A program made the translations under genes and the position numbers. 64,000 nt of DNA, taken from positions 54,513-118,512 of the forward strand of contig JAUXQH010000090.1 in assembly GCA_030685065.1 (NCBI GenBank). The letters run 5' to 3'. Each line of letters begins with the position of its first letter. Position 1 is the first letter of the stretch. Below the pieces are notes generated by a model. The model searched no databases, had not been told where the DNA came from, and worked only from the letters and a program-made list of their open reading frames with translations. The stretch comes from Pseudomonadota bacterium. GTDB taxonomy: Bacteria; Myxococcota_A; UBA796; SXON01. Shown piece after piece: positions 41,906 to 50,568 of the stretch.

Positions 41906-42934
41906 ATGTCACCGTCCCTCTTGTTCTTCGCTTGGTTGGCGGCCTGCGCCGCGCCAGGGCTCTCGCCCTCGCTCGACCTGCGCGGTGATGGGATGTCCGC
42001 GGCATTTCCGTCGGACACGACGCTGATCGTCGGCGGAGATTTCCTCGCTGCCCGCCGCTCTGCTCTCGGTGCCGGCGTGCTCGCACGAGCTGGAATGAGC
42101 GCCGCCGATCTCGACGCCGCCGTGTTGGCCGTGGGAGGCCCAGCCGCCGGGGCGGGCGCGGTGGACCAGGTGCGGGTGGGCTGCGGGGACGCCGGCTGCG
42201 CGGCGCTGCTCGAGGGGGACTTCGCGAGCGAGTTCGAGGGGGACCCGCGCGGGGCACGCCTCGGGCAGCCCCTCCGGAAGCGGCTCGAGGAGCTGGATGC
42301 GGGGGCGATCCGGACGAGCGCTGCTCCGGGCGCGCTGCCCGGTGTAGATGCGGTGGGGAGGTCCGGAGAGCGCTACAGCCTCCGCGTCTTGTCCAGCGAG
42401 AAGGCGGTCGTGGGGGACCGCGCGGCGGTGCGCGCCATTCGGCGCTCGCGAGGCGAGGAGCTTCCCGGCGCGGAGGACGCACCGCCCGGCGCGGGCCTGG
42501 ACCTCACGCGCATCGACGGGGACGTCCCCGCGGGGGACCTCTGGATCGTCGCCTGGGATCTCGAACGCCTCGTGAGCCAGGCGTCGCGTCGGGTCGAACG
42601 AGGTTCCCCCGGCGCGGGGAACGCGCTGCGGGAGCGGGTGGCCCGGGCCGTGGCGAATTCGCCGATCCCCCTCGAGGACATCGCGACGGTGGCCCTCTCG
42701 GTGGGCCTCGGCTCGGGGGGGCTCGACGCCACGCCGGAGCAAGGGATCGAGGCCCGCCTCCGGGTGCGGTGCCAGAGCGAGGGCGCGGCCCTCCTCCTCT
42801 CGGTCGCGATGGAGGCCGCCGCGGCCCGCTCGCCGGAGGCCATTGGCGTGTCGGTCGTGCGGGTGGGGCCGGTCGTCGAGGCCGTCGGCGCCATCGGGGC
42901 GCCCGAGCTGCTGTCGCTCCTGGAGGGCGGATGA
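41906..42934 (+). CDS. Lipoprotein of unknown function
   Basis: The product is 342 aa from ATG 41906, giving the signal FAWLAACAAPG. The body is alpha/beta-like with several Gly/Asp turns (TLIVGGDFLAARRS; DLWIVAWDLERLV) and no motif I recognise. Its stop overlaps the start of the DUF5685-like gene (ATGA), so it belongs to that operon. Confidence 0.55.
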   Translation: MSPSLLFFAWLAACAAPGLSPSLDLRGDGMSAAFPSDTTLIVGGDFLAARRSALGAGVLARAGMSAADLDAAVLAVGGPAAGAGAVDQVRVGCGDAGCAALLEGDFASEFEGDPRGARLGQPLRKRLEELDAGAIRTSAAPGALPGVDAVGRSGERYSLRVLSSEKAVVGDRAAVRAIRRSRGEELPGAEDAPPGAGLDLTRIDGDVPAGDLWIVAWDLERLVSQASRRVERGSPGAGNALRERVARAVANSPIPLEDIATVALSVGLGSGGLDATPEQGIEARLRVRCQSEGAALLLSVAMEAAAARSPEAIGVSVVRVGPVVEAVGAIGAPELLSLLEGG

Positions 42935-44283
42935 TCGGGTACCTCGCACCGTACGGGCCGGATGACGTCACGCGTCGCATCTTCCGCTCCTACCAGTGCG
43001 GCCTCTGTCACACCCTCGGCGCCGAGTACGGGGTCCGCTACCGGATCTTCGCCGGGCCCGACATGGTGTTCCTGAACGTCTTCTACGACCTGATGGGGGC
43101 GGGGCTCGCGGACGAGGGGCGTCGCGCCTGTGTCGTGGCGCCGGTGATCTCCAGCCTGCCCGTGCGTGCGCGCACCGATCACGCGCGGTTCGCCGCGGCG
43201 TTCGGCGTCTACATGGCGGTGGAGAAGCTCCGGGACGATTGGGAGGACGAGCGATCCTGGCTCAAGTGGCTCGCCTGGCGCGCGTTCCGGCCGGGGTGGG
43301 TCCGCGCCCGGGCCACCCTCGTCGAGCAGGGATTCCCCGTGGCGTCGGTCGAGGCGTGGATGCGCGCCCAGTCGACCGTCGAGAAGAGCGGCGACCCGAG
43401 CCCGAGCCTGGCGGAGGCGTCGGCGCCAACCCGCGCGATCGCCAGGATCCTCTTCGGGCACGCGGCGCTCACGGCGGTGGCCGGAGAGGCCGCGCGGCCG
43501 GGGCTCGAAGCCCTCGGCGACCGCGTCGGCGGCTTCCTCTTCTACCTCGACAACCTCCTGGATCTCCCCAAGGATCTGCGCGCCCGCGGCTACAACGCCC
43601 TCGCGCGCCGCTTCGATCTCGTGGCCGAGCCCGACCGGATGCCGGACGAGGTCCTCGCCGCCGGCATCGCGGGTGCGCGCGCCCAGGTGGACGATCTGGA
43701 GGGGCTCGTCGCCACCCTCCCCGTGAGTGCGCAGCGCGGCTACATCACGCGCACGCTGGTCGTCGGGTTTCGCGACAAGCTCCGGCGGTACGAGCGGCTC
43801 GACGCCACCGCGCGGCGCACCGCCACGCTGGGGAGCGTGCTGCCCCCCAAGCCCACGCCGACCGCGGTGCTCGAACGTGTGGTGGCGCGGCCCTGGGCAC
43901 GCCTGCGCTACCGCGTACAGTTGACGGCCTCGCTGCTGGCGATGTGGCTCGTGCCCCGCACCGGCTGGGCGGAGGACTGGTGGCCCGAAGGCGCGGACAG
44001 CGCCTCGCTCGACAGTGCCTCTCTCGACACTGGCGCCCTCGACACGGCCGCCGTTCTCGACACCGCGAGCGATCCTGGCGGCGGCCTCGCGGACACCGGC
44101 GACTCGAGCAGCAGCAGCGACGACTGCGGAAACGTGTGCGATCCCTGCACGAGCAACTTCGGTTGGGTCAGCTGCGACTCGGACGTGTGCACCGACCCCT
44201 GTAGTGACGCCTGCGACTCGGTGTGCGGCGCGGCGTGTGACGACGCCTGCGACATCGACTGCGGCGACGGCTGCAGCTGCTGA
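42931..44283 (+). CDS. DUF5685-like protein with a Cys-rich C-terminal tail
   Basis: The product is 450 aa. The N-terminus (GYLAPYGPDDVTRRIFRSYQ, then CGLCHTLGAEYG, Cys23 and Cys26) matches DUF5685, a family mostly known from Gram-positive bacteria. It is helical, with LFYLDNLLDLPKDLRARGYN that resembles the Asp-rich face of prenyl-synthase-like folds. A short hydrophobic segment (about 330-350) precedes an acidic Ser/Asp linker and a tail with 13 Cys in the last 53 residues (units like CDSVCGAACDDAC). The tail could bind metals or be a substrate region. The start overlaps the lipoprotein stop and the stop overlaps the next gene. Confidence 0.65.
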   Translation: MIGYLAPYGPDDVTRRIFRSYQCGLCHTLGAEYGVRYRIFAGPDMVFLNVFYDLMGAGLADEGRRACVVAPVISSLPVRARTDHARFAAAFGVYMAVEKLRDDWEDERSWLKWLAWRAFRPGWVRARATLVEQGFPVASVEAWMRAQSTVEKSGDPSPSLAEASAPTRAIARILFGHAALTAVAGEAARPGLEALGDRVGGFLFYLDNLLDLPKDLRARGYNALARRFDLVAEPDRMPDEVLAAGIAGARAQVDDLEGLVATLPVSAQRGYITRTLVVGFRDKLRRYERLDATARRTATLGSVLPPKPTPTAVLERVVARPWARLRYRVQLTASLLAMWLVPRTGWAEDWWPEGADSASLDSASLDTGALDTAAVLDTASDPGGGLADTGDSSSSSDDCGNVCDPCTSNFGWVSCDSDVCTDPCSDACDSVCGAACDDACDIDCGDGCSC

Positions 44284-45047
44284 GGGTCGACCCCGCGTCG
44301 CCCGATGCCGCCGATGCCTGGGCCTCCACGTGCCTCCGCCGGTCGAGCCCCGTCTCCTGGGCCCTGTCCCGGATCCTGTGCACCCGCCCCGGCTTCGTCG
44401 CCTTCACGAGGGTGTACGGATATTTTCGCTGGGCGGACGACATCGTGGACGCGCCGGGCCGCGATCCGGCTCTCGTCGCGGAGTTCGTCGTGTCTCAACG
44501 GGCGCTCGTCGCGGGAGAGCGGGCCCCGGCGGCGCTGCCCGAGGCCGCGCTCCGCCTGGCGCTGGCCGACGCCGCGCTGCTCCCGATCGTGATGGGCATG
44601 TGGGAGGCGCTCGCGTTCGACGCGGCGCGAGGGACGGCCCCCCTCCCGAACGACGTGTTGGACCGGCAGGTCGCCCACGTCGGGGACGCCTACCTCGCGG
44701 CGATGTGGCTCTGCTCGGGCGCCGCCGGCGCGCCGCCGCCGGGGCTCGCCGCCCTCTCCCGCGCCGCCACGCTCACTCACGTCCTGCGCGACCTCGAGGT
44801 CGATCTCGCCCTCGGCTACGTCAACCTGCCGCCCGGTGTCTCCGCCACGGACGGCGGTGCCGTCGCGGCCTGGGTCCTGGCGCGGTGCGAGGACGCGGAG
44901 GCGCGGTTCGCGGAGGGGGCGCGGATCCTGCCGGTCGTCCGGCCGTGGCGCACGCGCTGGCTCGTGGGGTTGTTCGCCTGGCGGTACCGGCGGGTGCTGC
45001 GGAGAATCACGGCTCGGTACGGAGCTCCACCCGGGCCACGGTCGTGA
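44280..45047 (+). CDS. Squalene/phytoene synthase-like protein with a non-canonical start
   Basis: Recognisable family sequence begins at DAADAW and SRILCTRPGFVAFTRVYG, in the same frame, upstream of the first GTG at 44412. No ATG, GTG or TTG lies between an in-frame stop at 44238 and that GTG, so CTG 44280, overlapping the preceding stop (CTGA), is the best start; the safe minimum is 44412. The first Asp-rich motif YFRWADDIVD and second RDLEVDLALGYVNLP are present, so it could condense prenyl diphosphates head-to-head, giving squalene or phytoene. The length (255 aa) is shorter than usual. It is the last gene of the lipoprotein/DUF5685-like operon. Confidence 0.7.
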   Translation: MRVDPASPDAADAWASTCLRRSSPVSWALSRILCTRPGFVAFTRVYGYFRWADDIVDAPGRDPALVAEFVVSQRALVAGERAPAALPEAALRLALADAALLPIVMGMWEALAFDAARGTAPLPNDVLDRQVAHVGDAYLAAMWLCSGAAGAPPPGLAALSRAATLTHVLRDLEVDLALGYVNLPPGVSATDGGAVAAWVLARCEDAEARFAEGARILPVVRPWRTRWLVGLFAWRYRRVLRRITARYGAPPGPRS

Positions 45048-45699
45048 GCGGCCCCATCGCCGCGGTGTCGAAGGTGACGAGCTCCAGCGCGGAGGGCCGG
45101 AAGGGCAGCGGTGGGAGCGACCGGAGGCCCGCGATCGCGGCGGCCACGGGGCGCGTGGGGCGGGTGTCCCCGAACGGCCCGACCGTGAAGTGGGGCACGT
45201 AGGGAGCGAAGCGGACCTCGCGCCGATCGTGCGCGAGCAGCGCGCGTTCGAGCGGCGATCGGAGCGCGTCGAGGCCTCCCGCGGGGGCGTGCACCTCCAG
45301 GAACGGGCAGGAGAGGAAGGCGTTGAGGCCCCCGACGTGGAGGCAGGGCGCCAGCGGGTCGGCGGCCCGGAGCGCGGCGACCTGGGCCTCGAGCGTCGTG
45401 TGCGCCACATCATCGTCCCGCTCGGGGGCCGCGGTCGGAAACCCCGCCACGAACAGGGTGATGTGGGGGTCGGTGAAGGGGCGGGCGCCGTGCGGCGCGA
45501 GGACGTCGAGCATCGCGGCGTGGCGGGAGAGCACCGCCGGATCCTCCACCCGGAGCACCCACACCGCGTAGCGCGGCCGCCCGAGGTGCCACGCCTCGCG
45601 CGCGCCGGGGGTGGGCCCGAGCGTGGTCGGCGCGGCGGTGAAGCGGGACCAGACCGCGTCGAACGGGGAGGGCTCCCGGGCGAGCAGGCGGCGTGGCAT
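45007..45699 (-). CDS. 2H phosphoesterase (LigT/2'-5' RNA ligase-like)
   Basis: The product is 230 aa. Two HxT motifs are clear, DPHITLFVAGF (about residue 80) and PHFTVGPF (about 165), which are the paired catalytic His of the 2H superfamily. Such proteins act on 2'-5' or cyclic phosphodiesters. No signal peptide. The last 41 bases overlap the 3' end of the convergent synthase-like gene. Confidence 0.75.
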   Translation of the reverse strand: MPRRLLAREPSPFDAVWSRFTAAPTTLGPTPGAREAWHLGRPRYAVWVLRVEDPAVLSRHAAMLDVLAPHGARPFTDPHITLFVAGFPTAAPERDDDVAHTTLEAQVAALRAADPLAPCLHVGGLNAFLSCPFLEVHAPAGGLDALRSPLERALLAHDRREVRFAPYVPHFTVGPFGDTRPTRPVAAAIAGLRSLPPLPFRPSALELVTFDTAAMGPLTTVARVELRTEP

Positions 45700-45740
45700 C
45701 CGAGGCGGCTATCCAGGCTCGGCGTTAGCCGCAGGGCTCG

Positions 45741-46988
45741 ATGCACGTCTGCTTCACCAACCTCTGGCACGCTCCCGACGTGCGTGATCCCGACGCGCTG
45801 GTGGACGCGGACGAGACGCGCCGGGGCTTCGGGGCCGCGCTCGCCGCCCGCGGCCACCGGGTGACGGTCGTGCAGGAGGCGCCCTGGCGCGCCACGGTGA
45901 AGCGCGAGGGCGTGACCTGGGAGCTGGTCCCGCCGTCGGCGGCCACGCTCGCGTCCCGACGGTTGCTTCAGCTGACCGGGCACCCGTCGCCGCGCGTCCC
46001 CGCGCCCGCCACCGCCGTCCCACCCGTGGTCCTGGGCCTGCGGCCGGACGTGATCCACAGCTTCGACCTGGTCTTGTATCCCTCCCTCGCGCTCCTGGGC
46101 GGGGTGGCCCGTCGGCTGGGGGTGCCGCTCGTCGCGCACTTCCACGGGGGCGCGCCCGCGCGGAACCCGGCGTGGCGGCGGGTCGAGCGTCGGGCGCTCG
46201 CGAACGTCGCGCGCCTCCTCTTCACCACGCGCGCCCGGGGGCGCGAGTGGGTGGAGAGCGGCGCGCTCGCGGACGAGGGGCGGATCGTCGAGATCTTCGA
46301 GACGTCGACGTTTTTCGGCTCCGGTGCCCGCCCCACGGACCGCCGCAGCCCGGACACGCGCCTGTCCGCCGGACCCCGCTTCCTCTCCGTGGGTCGCCTC
46401 GACCCGGTGAAGGATCCGCGCACCACCCTCGACGGCTTCGCGCGGATCGCGCGGGTTCGTCCCGACGCGCGGCTGGTCCTCGCGTGGAACGCGTCCCCGA
46501 TGGAGGCCGAGGTCCGTCGGGTCATCGCGAGCGATCCTGTGCTCGCCCCGCGCGTCGAGCTCCGCGGGCGCGTCGCCCGCGCCGAGATGGCCACGCTCTA
46601 CGCGGAAGCGGACATCCTGCTCCAGTCGAGCGTGCGCGAGGTGTGCGGCGTCGCGGTGATCGAGGCGCTGGCGTGCGGATGTGTACCGGTGGTGACGGAC
46701 ATCCCGCCGTTCCGACGCCTCCTCGACGGCGGCCACGTGGGGCGCCTCTTCCCGCGCGGGGACGGCGTGGCGCTCGCGGCCCAGGTCCTCGCGCTGCTCG
46801 ACGGGGACCTCGGGGGCGCCTCCGCGGCGGCGCGCGCCCGCTTCGATCGGGCGCTCTCGTTCGACGTGCTCGCGGCCGAGCTCGAGTCCATCTACGGCGC
46901 CGCGATCGCCCACCAGGACACGGGCTCCACCCGCAGCGGCAGCGCGCCGAGCGCCCCCGCCGCGAGCCGCGCCACCTCGTCCGCGTAG
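45741..46988 (+). CDS. Glycosyltransferase, GT4 family
   Basis: The product is 415 aa. The C-terminal donor half has FLSVGRLDPVKDPRTTL and EVCGVAVIEALACGCVPVV, the GT4 E-x7-E signature. The N-terminal half has the Gly-rich acceptor loop of GT-B enzymes (RGFGAALAARGHRVTVV). It would transfer a sugar from a nucleotide donor. The last 27 residues (STRSGSAPSAPAASRATSSA region) come from DNA that also encodes the end of the convergent YdjC gene, and look like an added tail. No sugar locus surrounds it. Confidence 0.85.
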   Translation: MHVCFTNLWHAPDVRDPDALVDADETRRGFGAALAARGHRVTVVQEAPWRATVKREGVTWELVPPSAATLASRRLLQLTGHPSPRVPAPATAVPPVVLGLRPDVIHSFDLVLYPSLALLGGVARRLGVPLVAHFHGGAPARNPAWRRVERRALANVARLLFTTRARGREWVESGALADEGRIVEIFETSTFFGSGARPTDRRSPDTRLSAGPRFLSVGRLDPVKDPRTTLDGFARIARVRPDARLVLAWNASPMEAEVRRVIASDPVLAPRVELRGRVARAEMATLYAEADILLQSSVREVCGVAVIEALACGCVPVVTDIPPFRRLLDGGHVGRLFPRGDGVALAAQVLALLDGDLGGASAAARARFDRALSFDVLAAELESIYGAAIAHQDTGSTRSGSAPSAPAASRATSSA

Positions 46989-47671
46989 GTGGGGGAGCAG
47001 GGGTTGCCCGGGTGGGCCATGACCTCGACGGTGCGCCATCCGCTCGGGAGCGTGGCCGCGTGGGCAAGGAAGGCCGAGACGCTCGCGAGGCCGTCGGTGG
47101 TGACCGCGCCGTCGCCGCGGAGCCGCCGGATGAAGCGATCCGCCCGCGTCGCCTGGGCCAGCGCCCCGACGCGGGCGAGGAGGCTCCTGCCCGCGACCGG
47201 AAGGCGGAGGGCCCCCATGCCGCGCACGCGCAGGATGGAAAACCGAGCGCGGAGCTCGCGGAGCACGGGGAACAATGCCGGGTGCTGGTGGAGGTGCTGA
47301 TGGGAGTCCAGGTGGCTCACCCGCACCCCGGCGTCCCGGATGCGCGCGATCTGGGCCGACCACTCGATCGCGACGGCAGCGGCGTCGCGAGGACCCACGT
47401 GGCGGCTCTCCGGATCGAAGCGACCGTCGGGACCGAGCAAATGTTCGACGCCCCGCGTCAGCGGAGCGAATTCGGTCAGGTTCAGGTGTACGCCCACGCT
47501 GGCCCGCGGAAAGGCGGCGAGCCCCTCGAGCGCCCGCTCGACGGTCGGACCGTTGGCGAGCACGGTGGTGGAGGTGAGGTAGCCGGCGTCGAGCCCCGCG
47601 AAGATCGCGGCGTCGACCGCCGGGCTCATGCCGAGGTCATCCGCGTTGACGACGATGCGCAGGGGTTCCAC
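46892..47671 (-). CDS. YdjC/ChbG-family deacetylase
   Basis: The product is 259 aa with VVNADDLGMSPAVD (metal-binding Asp pair), VGVHLNLTE and SHLDSHQHLHQHP (metal-binding His cluster), which together define the carbohydrate deacetylase family. Members remove N-acetyl groups from chitooligosaccharides or other acetylated sugars. The end overlaps the GT4 gene on the other strand by 97 bases; the conserved RVEPVSWWAI end is within the overlap. The neighbour pairing with a glycosyltransferase suggests a common surface-sugar role. Confidence 0.85.
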   Translation of the reverse strand: MEPLRIVVNADDLGMSPAVDAAIFAGLDAGYLTSTTVLANGPTVERALEGLAAFPRASVGVHLNLTEFAPLTRGVEHLLGPDGRFDPESRHVGPRDAAAVAIEWSAQIARIRDAGVRVSHLDSHQHLHQHPALFPVLRELRARFSILRVRGMGALRLPVAGRSLLARVGALAQATRADRFIRRLRGDGAVTTDGLASVSAFLAHAATLPSGWRTVEVMAHPGNPCSPTYADEVARLAAGALGALPLRVEPVSWWAIAAP

Positions 47672-47708
47672 TCCGAGCGGATAACGCGCCCGTGGTCCCG
47701 GCCGGGGG

Positions 47709-47987
47709 TCAAGGTCGGGCGGTCCCCAGCGCCCCGACGGCCTTGAGCAGGGCGACGAGGATCACGGCGCCGAGCGTGCCCCAGAGAATGCCCCCGAGGG
47801 ACAGGGCCCCCGCGGCGGTGGCGGTCTCGAAGCCGAGCAGGCCGCCGAAGAACCATCGGCCGAGGGCTGCGCCCACGATCCCGACGAGGACGTCGAGGAT
47901 GACGCCCATCTGCGCGTTCGTCCGCATCAGCATGCTCGCCAGCCAGCCGATGAAGGCCCCGACGAGGAGGGTGACGATCCAGTCCAT
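47709..47987 (-). CDS. GlsB/YeaQ/YmgE family membrane protein
   Basis: The product is 92 aa from ATG 47987 (an upstream in-frame start would add 13 residues). Three hydrophobic spans are visible (WIVTLLVGAFIGWLAS; GVILDVLVGIVGAALG; GGILWGTLGAVILVALL), with the Gly pattern of the family. These are small stress-linked inner-membrane proteins of unknown biochemistry. Confidence 0.85.
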   Translation of the reverse strand: MDWIVTLLVGAFIGWLASMLMRTNAQMGVILDVLVGIVGAALGRWFFGGLLGFETATAAGALSLGGILWGTLGAVILVALLKAVGALGTARP

Positions 47988-48161
47988 GTGCGTTCTCCCA
48001 CCGTCAACGCTAGCCACTAGGCCCATCGGCGGGCCCTCGCGCCGCCCATTCGCCAGCCGACAAGACGGGACTTGGTAGGGAGTTCGCGCCCCGCGATCGC
48101 TATCGATTGACGGACGAGCTCGCCTCCGGCGCGGACGCGGTGCCCGAGCCCTGCCGCGGGA

Positions 48162-49313
48162 TCAGTACATCTCCGACATCCACGGCTCCGGGCTCGCGAA
48201 CAGGCGCGCCGCCGTCCGGAGGGTCGCCGCGTCGCCCTGGACCCACCCGAGCTCGGCGAGGACGCCCGGGTCGTAGAACCCGGTGTAGAGGGGGGCGAGG
48301 CCGCGGATCCCGAGCTTCAGCGAGCCGCTCCCGCCCCTGGCCACGTGGGCGCGCCCCTCCGCCACTTCGACGACCCAGCGCCCCGCGTTCTCGGAGAACA
48401 GCGGGTCGTCGATGTCCAGGTGGAGCTCGCCCGACACGTGCGCGGGCCATCCGCGGGCGGTGAGCGCGCCCGCCACGTCGAGGATCCGGATCATCCACCG
48501 TTGGAGCCCGATGATCTCGGCGGCCTGCTCGGACAGGTGCGCGATCCGCGGATCGCTCGCCGCGCCGAACCAGCGCGCCTCGGTGCCCAGGGACGAGTGG
48601 TCGGCCAACAGGGTCCACAGGCGACGCGCGGCCGCGGGCGTATGGGCCTGCCAGTCGCGTACGAGTACGTGAAAGTGGAAGTCCGACACCCCGGAGGGCT
48701 CCGTGCCGAGCACGGCGTACCCCTCGTCCCCCACGCGATAGCACCACGACTCCGCGCCGCGTGGCCGCGTGATCCTCTCCCAGATGGCGGCGCTGCGATC
48801 GAGGTTGCCGTGGGTGGGGTGGTAGAGCGGACGGAGCGCGTCCGCGCCCTCGACCCGGGTCACCGGGAGGGTGCGGTCCAGCACGTCGATCGCGCGCAGC
48901 CCCACCTTCCAGGCCACGCGGTTGCCGGCCTGCTCGAACCCGATCGAGCGATACAGCCGCTGGGTGGAGGCGTAGAGCCCCGCCAGGGGCACGCCGTCAT
49001 CCCGCAAGGCGCGCAGGGTGTCGCCGACCATGGCGCCCGCCACTCCCGCGCCGCGGTGCTCCGCCGCGATCCCCACGCCCGCGAGCCCGCCGAGCGGCAC
49101 GCTCCGCCCCCCGAAGACCTGCCCCATCCGGTAGATGCCCAGCCCGCCCGCGACCTGGCCCCCGACGTGGGCCACGCGGAGGTTGTCGTCTCCGAGGCGG
49201 CTGCGGAAGCTGTCCCACTTCTCGGCCGGGATGCCGAAGCACGAGCCGAGCACACGGGCCAGGTCGGGCCAGTCGTTCGGATCGAGGGGGGCGTGGCGGA
49301 TGTCTGGGCGCAT
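48162..49313 (-). CDS. Eis-like GNAT acetyltransferase
   Basis: The product is 383 aa. The N-terminal GNAT domain has PLGGLAGVGIAAEHRGAGVAGAMVGD, with the acetyl-CoA loop R-x-x-G-x-A, followed by GLYASTQRLYRSIGFEQAG. A second GNAT-like and then an SCP2-type domain follow, as in the Eis family, and the chain ends in a free carboxylate (SEMY) that serves as a base in Eis. Eis proteins acetylate aminoglycosides and other amines; the natural substrate here is unknown. The spacer of 94 bases to the RND operon is divergent. Confidence 0.8.
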   Translation of the reverse strand: MRPDIRHAPLDPNDWPDLARVLGSCFGIPAEKWDSFRSRLGDDNLRVAHVGGQVAGGLGIYRMGQVFGGRSVPLGGLAGVGIAAEHRGAGVAGAMVGDTLRALRDDGVPLAGLYASTQRLYRSIGFEQAGNRVAWKVGLRAIDVLDRTLPVTRVEGADALRPLYHPTHGNLDRSAAIWERITRPRGAESWCYRVGDEGYAVLGTEPSGVSDFHFHVLVRDWQAHTPAAARRLWTLLADHSSLGTEARWFGAASDPRIAHLSEQAAEIIGLQRWMIRILDVAGALTARGWPAHVSGELHLDIDDPLFSENAGRWVVEVAEGRAHVARGGSGSLKLGIRGLAPLYTGFYDPGVLAELGWVQGDAATLRTAARLFASPEPWMSEMY

Positions 49314-49407
49314 GAAGGGCTCGGGGCTGGAGGGGGCCAGGATACGCCCGAGCGTGTCCTACACGCCGTGACAGCGAGCGTCGTCGCGGCTCGGTATAGG
49401 TGTTTTC

Positions 49408-50565
49408 ATGAATGCATACAGACGGGCGCCGCGCGTGGCGCTCCCGAGCGCCCTCCTGAGCGCGCTCCTGGTCGCCATCGGAACGACGGTCGGCTGCGCG
49501 CCGCCAGCCGCGGTCGCGACCACCCCCCCGCCTCCCGCCAACGTCGGCATCGTGACGATTGTCCGCGCGCCCGCCTCCCTCGCGACAGAGCTCCCGGGCC
49601 GCGTCGAAGCGTCGCGTGTGGCGGAAGTGCGCGCGCGCGCCGTGGGCGTGGTGCTCGAGCGTCGGTTCCGCGAAGGGAGCGACGTGAAGGCGGGCGAAGT
49701 CCTGTTCCGCATCGATCCCGGGCCGCTCCAGGCCGCCTTTGCCAGCGCTGAGGCGGCGCTCGCGAAGGCCGAGGCCAACCAGGGCCTCGCGTCGTTGCGG
49801 GCGGAGCGCTACGCGCCTCTCGTCGCGACAAGATCGATCAGCCAGCAGGACTATGACGACGCCCTCGCCGTTCAGGCCCAGGCCCGGGCGGATGTCGCGG
49901 GGGCCAAGGCCGCGCTCACGACGAGCCGGCTCAACCTCGGGTACGCCACCGTCACCGCGCCGATCGGCGGGCGCATCGGCCGCGCCGAGGTGACCGAGGG
50001 GGCGCTGGTCGGGCAGGGCGTGGCAACGCTGCTCGCGACGATCCAGCAGCTCGACGTGGTGTACGTGAACCTCGCGCAGTCCAGCAGCGAGGTGCAGCGC
50101 CTGCGCCGGTCGTTCGCGAGCGGCGCGCTCGCCCGCGCGGGGGATGGCCCGGTGCAGGTCACGATCGTGCGGGACGACGGCAGCGAGCATCCCCAGCCGG
50201 GCACGCTCCTGTTCACGGACGTGACGGTCGACGCGACGACCGGCGCGGTGTCGCTGCGCGCCGAGGTGCCGAACCCCGACGGCGCGCTGCTCCCCGGGGA
50301 GTTCGTGCGCGCGCGCCTCGCGCAGGCGGTCATCCAGGACGCGATCACCGTTCCGCAGCAAGCCGTCGCCCGGAAGGCGAGCGGCGCGAGCGTGCTGGTG
50401 GTCGGGGCCGACGAGCTGGTCGCCGTGCGGCCGATCGAGGTCGGCGACGCCATCGGCGACACCTGGCTGGTCACCAAGGGGCTCGAGGCGGGGGACCGCG
50501 TCATCGTCGACGGGCTCCAGAAGGCGAGGCCCGGATCACCGGTCACGCCCGTGGCGTGGCCCTAG
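49408..50565 (+). CDS. RND pump membrane-fusion protein
   Basis: The product is 385 aa. A signal (VAIGTTVGCAPP) with a Cys suggests a lipid anchor. The adaptor has a barrel-sandwich half (ELPGRVEASRVAEVRARAVG), a coiled-coil hairpin (about 115-175, QAQARADVAGAKAALTTSRL) and a beta-barrel with ITVPQQAVARKASGASVLVV. It links the inner-membrane pump to an outer-membrane channel. The pump gene follows after 3 bases. A tataggt-like -10 lies about 25 bases before the ATG. Confidence 0.9.
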   Translation: MNAYRRAPRVALPSALLSALLVAIGTTVGCAPPAAVATTPPPPANVGIVTIVRAPASLATELPGRVEASRVAEVRARAVGVVLERRFREGSDVKAGEVLFRIDPGPLQAAFASAEAALAKAEANQGLASLRAERYAPLVATRSISQQDYDDALAVQAQARADVAGAKAALTTSRLNLGYATVTAPIGGRIGRAEVTEGALVGQGVATLLATIQQLDVVYVNLAQSSSEVQRLRRSFASGALARAGDGPVQVTIVRDDGSEHPQPGTLLFTDVTVDATTGAVSLRAEVPNPDGALLPGEFVRARLAQAVIQDAITVPQQAVARKASGASVLVVGADELVAVRPIEVGDAIGDTWLVTKGLEAGDRVIVDGLQKARPGSPVTPVAWP

Positions 50566-50568
50566 CCC

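Noticed and set aside
44280..45047. A ribosomal frameshift joining the DUF5685-like gene and the synthase-like gene
   Set aside because: No slippery sequence was seen at the junction, and the CTGA overlap fits re-initiation better. A fusion cannot be excluded without protein data.
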